Shown here: positions 1-7,642 of the stretch, piece by piece
Layout: the number at the start of each line of letters is the position of its first letter
How positions within the stretch are numbered: the stretch's first letter is position 1
Source: Terriglobia bacterium
GTDB taxonomy: Bacteria; Acidobacteriota; Terriglobia; UBA7540
Assembly (NCBI GenBank): GCA_030040295.1
Contig: JASHTZ010000676.1
Span: forward strand, 1 to 16,511
DNA: 16,511 nt
Reading direction: 5' to 3'
Made by a program: the position numbers and the translations under genes
Notes under the pieces: model-generated
The model's input: only the letters and a program-made list of their open reading frames with translations
Databases searched by the model: none
Told to the model about the DNA's origin: nothing

Positions 1-76
1 GCGGAATTGGCAGACGCGCCAGACTTAGGATCTGGTCCCGCAAGGGGTGGGGGTTCGAGTCCCCCCTTTCGCACCA
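1..76 (+). tRNA. tRNA-Leu (anticodon TAG), 5' end cut by window edge
   Basis: The anticodon stem CCAGA/TCTGG (from about 19) encloses the loop CTTAGGA, which puts anticodon TAG at 26-28 and reads CUA leucine codons. A long variable arm (TCCCGCAAGGGG) follows, as in class II tRNAs such as tRNA-Leu. The T arm has five G:C pairs around TTCGAGT, then the acceptor 3' strand CTTTCGC, discriminator A and an encoded CCA at 74-76. The 5' acceptor strand, expected to be GCGAAAG, and about two further bases lie outside the window. Confidence 0.95.
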
Positions 77-495
77 ACAACTTACAATCTAGAGAAAACG
101 ATGGGACCAGACCGAGGGTCTGGGGCACCGGGGCCGCTTGGGTTAAAGCGTCCTGCAGGAAAGCACGCTGCTTATTGGTGATCGCGCGAACCGAAACCGC
201 CCCAAACGCTTTGGCAAACACCAGCAAGCGGGACGCAAGTGGCGCGGTCTCCAAGTTGATTCGGCGCGAGATCGGCTACTTGACCTCTGCGTAGGACGCC
301 GCCGATCTCCTCCTCCATTTGGTATGTGACCGGCGGTCGCGCGAACGACCAATGGTTCTCGCTATCAACCTTGAAGGATCGTGCTTGTGATGATGGCAAG
401 CGGCCCATTCCTCCTGACATGTGCCCGCATACTGGCCCGCTTCGCACAACCTAATATAGCCAGCCTGAAGGATCTTGGATGTACCCCCAGAAACC
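77..495. other. Gene-poor, probably decayed strip after the tRNA
   Basis: No complete gene can be supported here. A short perfect hairpin, CCAGACC-GAG-GGTCTGG, sits at 107-123, about 30 bases after the tRNA. It lacks a following T run, so it is at best a weak tRNA terminator. On the minus strand, one frame from 276 down to about 95 stays open and reads like ordinary protein (it includes ITNKQRAFLQDALTQAAPVP). It has a stop just before it and no start, and its frame runs on into the tRNA. I do not recognise it; it may be the tail of a decayed gene. Confidence 0.45.
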
Positions 496-870
496 CTAGA
501 CGCCAGCGTCCACATTCGTAGCTATTATGTCTTCTGGGTCGATTTTTGTTAGCGCCTCAGGCGTCGCGTCGGCCATCAACATATCGAAATCGGCGCGCAG
601 GAAGTTGTTCTGCCACCACGCCTGCCACTTCGGAGGCTCAGCGCGGGGATCTTCAGCAAAGCGACTAAGGTCTTGAGCTGCTGCCGGACCTTCGAATGCC
701 GACGAGGCACTTCGACCGCCAATTAGTGACCCTGCAACCGCTGAGCCTTGCCCGTCAAATCCCGAACCGACGTCTGGTATGGCGACGCGTTCTTTCGGGA
801 CCGCCAAACCTGACGCCAAAAGAGCGGTTCCCGTCCGCAAGAAGTCACGACGCGATGAAGATTCAGACAT
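496..870 (-). pseudogene. N-terminal stub of a Tat-exported protein, possibly a glycosidase
   Basis: The ATG at 870 gives a 124-residue product with a twin-arginine signal: residues 4-14 read SSSRRDFLRTG, followed by a hydrophobic stretch (TALLASGLAVP). A GGGAG nine bases upstream supports this ATG over the in-frame GTG at 891. After the signal comes a low-complexity Gly/Ser/Ala section, then a folded-looking piece (WQAWWQNNFLRADFDMLMAD and on to IDPEDIIATNVDAGV) that ends abruptly at TAG. That last part resembles the start of the TIM-barrel domain in Tat-exported glycosidase-like proteins, which normally run for several hundred residues, so I read this as a truncated gene. None of the other frames after the stop gives a recognisable continuation. 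Its upstream region is occupied by a transposase remnant. The family is inference; the Tat signal is clear. Confidence 0.55.
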
Positions 871-905
871 TAAGTCCAACTCCCAGCCCACGACCTCTGG
901 AATAC

Positions 906-1181
906 TACCACCTCGCGCGCTGAACTGATTCCACGACTGTAGGCATACAGCCAGAGACTGATCAGGACCTGCGGATCGGTGTGGTCGCGCCCCGCCCGGC
1001 CCTCCACCGCCTCGATCTCCGCATAGTACCGCCGCAAATCCAGCCGCTCCACCAACTCCCAGATCGAGCGCGCGGCGTGGTCTTCCTCAATCAGCAATTC
1101 CACATCAATAGTTCGCATGACTAACTGTCGCCGATTCACGATAGCCAATCGTGGTCGAGTATCCGCAGTGTTTCTGCTCAT
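906..1181 (-). pseudogene. Truncated IS transposase N-terminus (IS1182/IS5-like, DUF772-type)
   Basis: From the ATG at 1181 the product has a conserved transposase N-terminus: MRTIDVELLIEEDHAARSIW, then LVERLDLRRYY, then AEIEAVEGRAGRDHTDPQVL and ISLWLYAYSRGISSAREV. This is the N-terminal domain of IS1182/IS5-group transposases, which usually exceed 400 residues. Homology-like sequence stops at about 909, in the codons for EV. The frame then runs a few residues (VFQRSWAGSWT) into the leader of the neighbouring Tat gene and stops at 870. The DDE catalytic domain is absent, so the element cannot move by itself. I could not identify terminal inverted repeats. A 10-base direct repeat TACGCATTCC (1192-1201 and 1214-1223) lies near where its outer end should be. 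Confidence 0.75.
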
Positions 1182-1265
1182 GCTTCTACTCTACGCATTC
1201 CACCTTGCTCCAGTTACGCATTCCTGCTAATTCCTTCACACGTTCCAGGTTCTACTTCCCTAAAG

Positions 1266-1313
1266 GGTTTAACTCGGGAAGCTGAAATCGTATTGGAAAA
1301 AATTGTACAAATG
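1266..1313 (-). promoter_or_regulatory. Orphan promoter with shared operator motif (site D)
   Basis: Plus-strand bases 1293-1310 read TTGGAAAAAATTGTACAA. Read on the minus strand this matches the motif found upstream of the M81, PhyH and enolase genes in the left part (TTTTTTCCAA) and diverges in the other half-site (TTGTACAA instead of TTGGCAA). On the minus strand, 20 bases after CCAAT, is TAAACC (1271-1266), a -10-like hexamer in the same relative place as at the other three sites. It points leftward, away from the M20 gene and toward the transposase stub and the Tat-gene stub. It was probably the promoter of the Tat gene before the insertion. It is the weakest of the four copies. Confidence 0.5.
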
Positions 1314-1372
1314 TTCGTCCAGCCATTACTTGATTACGGTGCGACAACCTGAAGGTCTGATGCCCGAGAGAA

Positions 1373-2602
1373 TCACTTCAATATTTCGTACGCCGCCAGC
1401 GCGTAAATCTTACAGGCCTGAACGATGCTGTCAATACCGACCCACTCATTGGGTCCGTGTGCCAAGGAGATCATTCCCGCGCCATATGCGGGAACAGTCG
1501 GGATTCCCGCCTCCAGTTGAAATTTGGGCGCATCCGTAGCTGCAGGATAAATGCTCGCTCGAGGACAAAAACCCAACACTTGTTCTGATGCTGTCGCCAA
1601 TGCCTTAACGATCGGCAGGTTCTGGCTGACTTCGGTGGGTTCAATCCAATCGAGAGGTGGAGCTTCGACCTGCAATTCCACATTTAGCAGGGGATCTGCC
1701 AAACGCCGCTGCTTCAGGAACTCCTTCACGTCGCCGATGAGCCTTTCCTTTTTCATACCTGGTAGAGTCCTGACATCCACTCCGAACTCGGCATAACCGG
1801 GATAAACGCCGAAGTAAACTCCGCCCTTGAGCTGAACACCGAGATTCACAGTAACCTCGTTCTTGCTGAGTGAGTATGGGCTGTGTTGTAGTTTCAAGTC
1901 GCGGCTCATTCGGAGCATCAAATCCGCAAGCTTAAGACTGGCATTGACAGAAGGGAAGTAGTCCGAAAGACCACTGTGCATCTGAGTACCGGTAACTTTC
2001 AGAGTAAAACAGCAAAGTCCGCGGCTCGCCACATGCAGGTACTCCCATTCACGATTGATGCCGGGCGGCTCACCAATCACTGCCATATCTGCTTTCAGCC
2101 CGTACTGAGTCGCTAAATAATGCGCCCCGTATTTGCCGCCCCCCTCTTCATCGGCCACAAGCGCAAGAAGCAAGTCGCCCTTGAGCCGTCCCGAATCCCG
2201 CAACGCTGCTGCTGCGTACACAAATGCGGCCACCGCCGCCTTCATGTCGGATGCTCCCAATCCGTAGAGCTTGCCGTCTCTCACAACAGGGCAATGGGGA
2301 TCCGTCTTCCACAAATCTCTCGTATTCCCGACGGGCTTCGTATCTGTGTGTGCGACGTAAAGCAAAGTTGGAGAGCCCGTCGCACCCCGCAGCCTGAATA
2401 ACACGTTCGGCCTCTCCGGCAACTCCCCCACAACGGTTGCACCCTGCAATCCGAGACTATTCAGCATATCAACAATGAGACTCGCAACCTGACGCTCGTC
2501 GCCCGGGGGCGTCACACTGGGGGTTGAGATCAACTTTCCCGTGAAATCAATTAGCGCCGGCGCCGATTCATTGATGAACTTTAAAAGCTCATTCTGGTGC
2601 AT
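1373..2602 (-). CDS. M20 family metallohydrolase (ArgE/DapE/ACY1 type)
   Basis: This 409-residue protein has the full set of M20 features: YVAHTDT with metal ligand His85 and Asp87, GASDM with bridging Asp119, DEEGGG with general-base Glu152 and ligand Glu153, IGEP with Glu178, and AHGPNEW with His382. The dimerisation (lid) domain is inserted at about 190-300 and carries the conserved MHSG His209. The length is usual for the family. M20 enzymes are cytoplasmic di-zinc hydrolases that cleave an amide bond next to a carboxylate (deacylation, deacetylation, desuccinylation or dipeptide cleavage); the exact substrate is not visible. A GAGGA lies ten bases before the ATG. It follows the symporter gene by 43 bases and is the last gene of the minus-strand series, which suggests that an N-acyl or peptide-like compound is imported and trimmed. 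Confidence 0.93.
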   Translation of the reverse strand: MHQNELLKFINESAPALIDFTGKLISTPSVTPPGDERQVASLIVDMLNSLGLQGATVVGELPERPNVLFRLRGATGSPTLLYVAHTDTKPVGNTRDLWKTDPHCPVVRDGKLYGLGASDMKAAVAAFVYAAAALRDSGRLKGDLLLALVADEEGGGKYGAHYLATQYGLKADMAVIGEPPGINREWEYLHVASRGLCCFTLKVTGTQMHSGLSDYFPSVNASLKLADLMLRMSRDLKLQHSPYSLSKNEVTVNLGVQLKGGVYFGVYPGYAEFGVDVRTLPGMKKERLIGDVKEFLKQRRLADPLLNVELQVEAPPLDWIEPTEVSQNLPIVKALATASEQVLGFCPRASIYPAATDAPKFQLEAGIPTVPAYGAGMISLAHGPNEWVGIDSIVQACKIYALAAYEILK

Positions 2603-2645
2603 GACAAAACGTTCCTCGAATGTTGTAGTTTGAGGTCAGACGTCC

Positions 2646-4157
2646 TTACTTGACATACCTCGTCGCTTCGAGATTAAAACGCCTGGTGCCAACTACTAGT
2701 CCTGTAAGGTCCTTGTCGGCGGGTTTGCATATCAAACTCACTAAGCATCCGACCCCACACGTTGTCACTAGCCCAATTGGCGCGAAATAGAAAAAAGAAA
2801 TATGGCTCTGCCAGGCCACCAGTGAAACCGCCATTAATCCCACCAGCCCTCCCGTTACTGCTCCCGTTCCATTAACCTTTTTGACCAGCATCCCAGTTAA
2901 GAAGATACCGAGGATCGGGCCTCCCAAAACGCTGTTTATGATGTTGAAGCTATTTACCAAGGGGCCCAGCCGGCCCGCATATAAAGCCGCTACCGTGGCG
3001 GCTCCTCCCCAGACTGCTGCCCCAACTCGTCCTGCGACAACCATTTGACGGTCACTCGCACCCGGCCGGACAAGTCTCTGATAAAAATCCACAGACGTGA
3101 CGGTCGTTAAGGAGTTGATGCCTGCGCTCATCACGGCCATTGAAGCAGCGAAAATAGAAGCGATCACCAACCCAGACAGCACCCCGCCCAGTTCGTGGAC
3201 TACAAAGAAGGGCAGAATTGCATCAGCCATCTTCAGGCTTTGGAGAAGATCAGGATGAAAGTGATAGTATGCGTACAACACGGTCCCAACAGCGTAAAGA
3301 AGGCCACTCATCGGGAGTGCGACCATGGCATCAGTAAGAACCGCGCGCTGACCTTCTCGAAGCGACCTGGTCGTGAAATAACGTTGCAGATACGCCTGGT
3401 CGGTGCCCAAAGTCGTCACGAACAGCACCAATCCTCCCAGGGCCATGGCCCAAAATGAGGTCAGGTGATTCGGGTCCATCGTGAAATTAAACATCTGCAA
3501 ACGGTGTGTTGCTTGAGCAAAACGAAAGGCTCCATGCCACCCTCCGGGAATCCCAGAAAGCGCAAACAGGCAAACCGCGATAATCCCCGTAACCAGAACC
3601 GAAAATTGGAGGGTGTCCGTCCAGATTACCGCTTTGATACCGCCCAGGGTTGTATAGATTGTCGTGAAGGCGCCCATCGCGAAAATGCATCCATAGAGTG
3701 GCAACCCGGTGATAGTTGAAAGTGCTATGGAGGGCGCATAAATAACAATCGCGATGTGCGAGCCCCGTGTGAGGAGAAAAAGCGCGCTCCCAAATAGCCG
3801 CGTCTTAAGATCATACCTTCGCTCGAGATATTCGTATCCCGTCGTGAACTGAAATCGCATATAGAAGGGCAGGAACAAGAACATGACGACAGGTGCAGCA
3901 GTCAGGTATCCAAACAAGCTCAAAAACAGTTCCCAGTTGTGCTGAAAGGTCCATGCCGGCATGCCCATGTAGCTGTTCGCGCTGAGGTCTGCTACCACAA
4001 GGGAAATACCGACGAGCACCCAGCTCATATGACGGCCCCCCAGGAAGTAAACTGCGGAGGAGGTCTTCTTGCGGTAGAAGAATGAGCCAATGAGTGTGAG
4101 TGTTATGACGTACCCGCCGAGAACGAGCCAGCTTGACAGACTGAAGTGAGAATTCAT
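2646..4157 (-). CDS. Sodium:solute symporter (SSS/SSF family)
   Basis: The 503-residue product is a polytopic inner-membrane protein with about 13 hydrophobic segments. It has the hallmarks of sodium:solute symporters: a first helix WLVLGGYVITLTLIGSFFYR, the FLGGRHMSWVLVG motif near 38-50, GYEYLERRYD near 107-116, YTTLGGIKAVIWTDTLQ near 167-183, TDQAYLQRYFTTRS near 252-265 and a GPILGIFLTGM segment near 416-426. These carriers use the sodium gradient to take up sugars, amino acids or organic acids; the sequence alone does not decide among these. It starts 34 bases after the D-threonine-aldolase-like gene and is followed by the M20 hydrolase, so its substrate is probably what these enzymes process. 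No clear Shine-Dalgarno stands before the ATG. Confidence 0.93.
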   Translation of the reverse strand: MNSHFSLSSWLVLGGYVITLTLIGSFFYRKKTSSAVYFLGGRHMSWVLVGISLVVADLSANSYMGMPAWTFQHNWELFLSLFGYLTAAPVVMFLFLPFYMRFQFTTGYEYLERRYDLKTRLFGSALFLLTRGSHIAIVIYAPSIALSTITGLPLYGCIFAMGAFTTIYTTLGGIKAVIWTDTLQFSVLVTGIIAVCLFALSGIPGGWHGAFRFAQATHRLQMFNFTMDPNHLTSFWAMALGGLVLFVTTLGTDQAYLQRYFTTRSLREGQRAVLTDAMVALPMSGLLYAVGTVLYAYYHFHPDLLQSLKMADAILPFFVVHELGGVLSGLVIASIFAASMAVMSAGINSLTTVTSVDFYQRLVRPGASDRQMVVAGRVGAAVWGGAATVAALYAGRLGPLVNSFNIINSVLGGPILGIFLTGMLVKKVNGTGAVTGGLVGLMAVSLVAWQSHISFFYFAPIGLVTTCGVGCLVSLICKPADKDLTGLVVGTRRFNLEATRYVK

Positions 4158-4191
4158 CGGACTCTAACGAAGGATTTGCCTTTCCTGGACT

Positions 4192-5283
4192 CTATCGAAT
4201 CTTGCCGCGCGCGGCGACGCGCCAAGTCCCCTGAAGTTGCTCATTCCTCAACAGGAACACTTCATCGTGCAAATTGACACAAGTGCAGACGTGGTTCGGG
4301 ATTACCGTCAATACCTCTCCCACCTTGAATTGGTGCTCCGAGCGGCCCGTATCCACGTAGCCGTGCTCTTCATTCAACCTAATGATTGTCGCGTCGGGTG
4401 CTTCAACAATGCATCCGTAACCACCTGCTGCTCCCGAGTTCGTCAGGTCGGAAGAGAGCGTCTTCGACCCCGCATCAATCACCGCACGACCGGGCACCGC
4501 AGTGGAAACTACCGTCGTTATGACGCGGGCGGCGCAATCCTCAAGCCGGCACACGCCTTGGTAAAAGGTATTTATATCGTTATAAACATAGGATCCCGGC
4601 CGGATCTCTGTAAAGCCAAGCTGATGCGAAAAACCTGCCGAAGGTGTCGATCCTCCGGAAACGATTTCAATCGCCAATCCTGATTTTCGACAAGCTTCGA
4701 GAGCTGTCTGAACCCTGCCAAAGACGTTTTGCGCCTCGCGCCTTCGCTCTTCTTCGCTTCCCCAGATGCATCCGGGGTATGTCATCAAGCCTCTAAATCG
4801 CAGTCTAGGAAGTTTCTCAATCGTCCGCGCCAGTTGAACAAGCTCCGCTCCGGGCTCAACACCACAGCGTCGCAGACCTGCATCGAATTCTGCCAGGACT
4901 TCTATCGTTGCCCCCGCTTCAATTGCGGCCCGCGAAAGCTCCTGCGCGGCGGTCTCATTATCAAGCGAAACAAGAATTCTTCGTTCGCGGGCAACTGTGG
5001 CGAGCCGACGCAAGTTCTGATGACCGAGAATGGGAAAGGCCACGAGAATGTTGTCGAAACCGGCCGCTGCCATCACCTCGGCCTCACCGACTTTGGCAAC
5101 CGTCAGTCCGACGGCGCCGCGTTCGATCTGCATTCGCGCAAGCTCGGGCGTTTTGTGCGTCTTGGTATGCGGACGCAAGGCTAGGCTGTGCTTGCGACTA
5201 TATTGCTCCATACGGGCCAGATTGCGATCGAGCGCATCAAGATCAATTGTCAAGGCCGGTGTGGCCAGGTCGCGAAGATTCAT
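4192..5283 (-). CDS. D-threonine aldolase / D-serine dehydratase-like PLP enzyme (fold type III)
   Basis: The domain starts with MNLRDLATPALTIDLDALDR, so I prefer the ATG at 5283 (363 residues); an in-frame ATG at 5346 would add 21 residues unlike the family. Numbering from 5346, the alanine-racemase-like barrel has the PLP lysine in RPHTKTHK (Lys62), the phosphate-binding SGGSTPS (230-236) and YVYND (253-257). The C-terminal domain has PNHVC (His352, Cys354), the metal-binding pair of the D-serine dehydratase/D-threonine aldolase group. Such enzymes act on D-3-hydroxy amino acids, either cleaving them to glycine plus an aldehyde or removing water and ammonia. Which reaction applies here cannot be told. 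It sits between the MBL-fold gene and the symporter, and shares the unusual amino-acid flavour of the left half of the cluster. Confidence 0.9.
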   Translation of the reverse strand: MNLRDLATPALTIDLDALDRNLARMEQYSRKHSLALRPHTKTHKTPELARMQIERGAVGLTVAKVGEAEVMAAAGFDNILVAFPILGHQNLRRLATVARERRILVSLDNETAAQELSRAAIEAGATIEVLAEFDAGLRRCGVEPGAELVQLARTIEKLPRLRFRGLMTYPGCIWGSEEERRREAQNVFGRVQTALEACRKSGLAIEIVSGGSTPSAGFSHQLGFTEIRPGSYVYNDINTFYQGVCRLEDCAARVITTVVSTAVPGRAVIDAGSKTLSSDLTNSGAAGGYGCIVEAPDATIIRLNEEHGYVDTGRSEHQFKVGEVLTVIPNHVCTCVNLHDEVFLLRNEQLQGTWRVAARGKIR

Positions 5284-5502
5284 AGGATGTTCATCGTTCG
5301 CTGCGTAGCCTTTCTCTTTCTGAAGGAAGGGGATGCGTGACACCATGGGGTTTGCTTAAGCTTGCTCAAATCCGATTCCGGCGGATCACAGCGAGCAGTG
5401 CTGGTAACAACCAGTCGCGACAATCATCGGCCTCGGAACGATCCTGGGGAGACCACAATTCGGTTTCACATCGAACGGTTCTTAGCTTGAATCTCAGGAC
5501 CG

Positions 5503-6243
5503 CTAGAGCAGGTTCGGGGGCATCAGCATGCGTGCCAGACAGTCGAGCGCCTTTTGAATATGCGCCTGGCCTCTGTCGAGGACAAGACTGGAATGGCCGG
5601 GCAAAAGGGCATCAATCTTCAGCCCCGCTAATTTCCTCAAGCTGGCCATGTACTGTAGCAGATTGCAGTCATACACAGTAATGATCAGGATTTTTCCATC
5701 ATGGAATACAGTGTCGCCCGCGAACAAATATGTTCTACCGCCGTCGATCATCTTGTAACTGAGCAAGCCCGCGCAATGCCCGGGCGTCTCGATAACTTCT
5801 AACTTGCAAGCTCCAACCCGAAATGTGTCTCCTTCCTTCAATTCGCTGTCAATCGGACACGCTTGAAAGTGATAGTCAGCCGGATAGAACCCTGCGGATT
5901 TGGCCACATCCAAACCGATCGAATCCTCTTGGCCCTCTCTCACAAATTGTGCCACTTCCGCAGAAGCTATTACCTGAACTCCCAGGTGCTGCTTCCAGTA
6001 ATTCGAGCCCCCGGCGTGATCCGCGTGGCCATGGGTTAACAAAACATACTTGAGCTTGCGATCATCGAGGCCGTCGGCACGAATATTCGCATGAATTCTT
6101 TCCGGCTCCAGGCCAACCCCGGAATCGATCAGCGCCATCTCGCTTCCGCCATCAACGAGGTACACGTGACAGTCCAAGGTATGGCTGAGACCGAATCCGT
6201 GCCAACCGCCGCCCACAAGGTAAATTCGATTGGTAAGTCGCAT
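5503..6243 (-). CDS. Metallo-beta-lactamase-fold hydrolase
   Basis: A start at 6243 (246 residues) is chosen because AAAGGAG stands seven bases before this ATG; an in-frame start at 6285 would add 14 residues (MKEQCARTRQ...) with no support. The product has the complete MBL metal site: THGHADH (His71, His73, Asp75, His76), TPGHCAG (His156), AGDTVF (Asp177) and LLPGHSS (His217). No signal peptide is seen, so it should be cytoplasmic. The superfamily includes lactonases, thioesterases and glyoxalase II-type hydrolases. In a cluster with sugar-acid enzymes, a sugar-lactonase role is the natural guess, but it is only context-based. The gene is separated from the oxidoreductase gene upstream by about 200 bases with no recognisable feature, and from the next gene downstream by a similar spacer. 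Confidence 0.9.
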   Translation of the reverse strand: MRLTNRIYLVGGGWHGFGLSHTLDCHVYLVDGGSEMALIDSGVGLEPERIHANIRADGLDDRKLKYVLLTHGHADHAGGSNYWKQHLGVQVIASAEVAQFVREGQEDSIGLDVAKSAGFYPADYHFQACPIDSELKEGDTFRVGACKLEVIETPGHCAGLLSYKMIDGGRTYLFAGDTVFHDGKILIITVYDCNLLQYMASLRKLAGLKIDALLPGHSSLVLDRGQAHIQKALDCLARMLMPPNLL

Positions 6244-6445
6244 GGGCCACTCCTTTTGGCGGGTGCGTGCGCACTGTTCCTTCACGCCCCTGGCAACACT
6301 ATCCCTCCTGGCATATTCGACCGCCCTCTTTCTACCTCATCGAATTATGAGCGGCTTGCGCGACGAGGGAACTTGTCGAGCGCCTGCTTGCAAGGTATCC
6401 GATCACGCGTGAAGCAAGGGGCCGGGCCTACCGATCGCCTTCTTG

Positions 6446-7456
6446 TCATCCGATTGGCACCTCAAATTCGCGGTTTTGGCGGGAAGATTCAAGGAGCGAC
6501 AAGGCCACCCGGAGGGCCTTCAGTCCCTCCTCGGCGGTTATGATAGTTGGCTGGCGATTCTCCAGCACGCAAAGCGCAAAGTAACAGAGTTCCTCCCGCA
6601 GAGCTCCGAACGCCGAACCTCGCAGCACAGGACCATAGCTAACATCGGGAACTTCGTGACCGTCTTCCATCCAGAACGTAAGACCCGATTGCAGAACATC
6701 AATGGTAGCGATGCCCGATTTCGTGATGACCTGCATGTAGTCATCAAAAGCCGGCGTTTTGTCGGGCAGCATCCATGTGGCCTGGAGCACCCCGATGGCG
6801 CCGTCTCGAAACCTAAGAAAGGCCCAGGAGAGCTCCGAGCAACCATGGGAATCGACCACAACGTCGAAAGCGCGAACAGACACCACATCTTCCCCCACAT
6901 ACCAAAGCATTATGTCAATGTCGTGAATAGCGTTCATCAGCAGAAGCGGAGTGCGCTTATAAGTTGCGGCCAGTTTGTGAGGGCGGCATCGCCGAGCGTA
7001 TATCGAGACGACGCGACCGAGCCGGCCCAAGGCAATTTGTTCCTTCACTGTGGCATATTTCGTCTCAAAGCGCAGAATATGGCCGGGCATCAGAATACGG
7101 TCACGGGCGCGTGCGGCTCGAATCATTTTCTCAGCCTCTTCGACCCGGGTCGCAATAGGTTTCTCAACAAAAACATGTTTCCCATTTTTCAAGGCTGAAA
7201 GGACAGGTTCGAGGTGCTGATTTTCAGACGTTGCGACGCTTACTGCATCAACGTTCTCTAAATTGCAAAGTTCACGATACCCTTTGACGACTCGCGGGAT
7301 GTTATAACGTGTGGCAAGCTTCTGAGCCCGCTCCTCAACAGCGTCCGTCACGGCCACAACCTCAACGTATGGGATCCCAGCAAAAGCTAAGAGGTGGCTT
7401 TCTCCAAAAGCTCCACAACCCACCAAGCCAACGCGTAATTTGGAAAATGCACTCAT
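6446..7456 (-). CDS. Gfo/Idh/MocA family NAD(P)-dependent oxidoreductase
   Basis: The ATG at 7456 gives MSAFSKLRVGLVGCGAFG, placing the Rossmann GxGxxG right at the N-terminus as in the family; a TTG at 7471 would add five residues. No good Shine-Dalgarno is visible. Counting from 7456, the motifs are GCGAFG (13-18), VFVEKPIAT with the catalytic/cofactor Lys99, a GH(I)LRF strand near 125-129, and NAIHDIDI with His178 and Asp181. The length (336) is typical. Members oxidise or reduce hydroxyl groups of sugars, inositols and their derivatives. In this neighbourhood a sugar 1-dehydrogenase forming a lactone for the MBL-fold hydrolase would fit, but a keto-sugar reductase is equally possible. Confidence 0.92.
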   Translation of the reverse strand: MSAFSKLRVGLVGCGAFGESHLLAFAGIPYVEVVAVTDAVEERAQKLATRYNIPRVVKGYRELCNLENVDAVSVATSENQHLEPVLSALKNGKHVFVEKPIATRVEEAEKMIRAARARDRILMPGHILRFETKYATVKEQIALGRLGRVVSIYARRCRPHKLAATYKRTPLLLMNAIHDIDIMLWYVGEDVVSVRAFDVVVDSHGCSELSWAFLRFRDGAIGVLQATWMLPDKTPAFDDYMQVITKSGIATIDVLQSGLTFWMEDGHEVPDVSYGPVLRGSAFGALREELCYFALCVLENRQPTIITAEEGLKALRVALSLLESSRQNREFEVPIG

Positions 7457-7555
7457 AATTTCTATGACCAAGCGTGGGATACGGTCAAAGCGACCAGAAT
7501 GAGGGGCGCGGCGAGCTCACCGAGCCCGATGTAAGTACTCAGATGTTTCGCATTT

Positions 7556-7633
7556 TCATCGGAACCAGAGAACTCCCATCATGGTTCCCGCGATGGTCAG
7601 CATCCCAATGCCGAGGAAGGTCGATAGGTTCAA
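7556..7633 (-). CDS. Candidate 25-residue single-pass membrane micro-protein
   Basis: Just after the aldolase stop codon (TAA, 7643-7645) the sequence AAGGAG (7644-7639) forms a near-perfect Shine-Dalgarno, overlapping that stop. Five bases later a TTG (7633) opens a 25-codon frame ending in TGA at 7556. The peptide starts MNLSTFLGIGMLTIAG and ends GVLWFR: an almost uninterrupted hydrophobic helix with one C-terminal Arg, the usual look of a single-pass membrane micro-protein. The spacer that contains it (7472-7642) has nothing else recognisable. Similar tiny proteins serve as accessory subunits of sodium symporters in some bacteria, and a symporter is encoded further down the same series; that link is speculation. 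It could also be a chance open frame. Confidence 0.5.
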   Translation of the reverse strand: MNLSTFLGIGMLTIAGTMMGVLWFR

Positions 7634-7642
7634 AGTGGCTCC

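Noticed and set aside
107..123. Hairpin CCAGACC-GAG-GGTCTGG as a tRNA terminator
   Set aside because: No T run follows the stem, so it is not called as a terminator feature.
7..294. 95-codon plus-strand frame running out of the tRNA
   Set aside because: It overlaps the tRNA and has no ribosome site; the sequence has low-complexity features of a chance frame.
4237..5308. Several plus-strand frames of 90-150 codons opposite the PLP-enzyme gene
   Set aside because: They are antisense shadows of a well-supported gene, rich in Arg/Ser/Cys, with no family features.
6443..7198. 251-codon plus-strand frame opposite the Gfo/Idh/MocA gene
   Set aside because: The opposite strand encodes a complete oxidoreductase with all motifs; the plus frame shows none.
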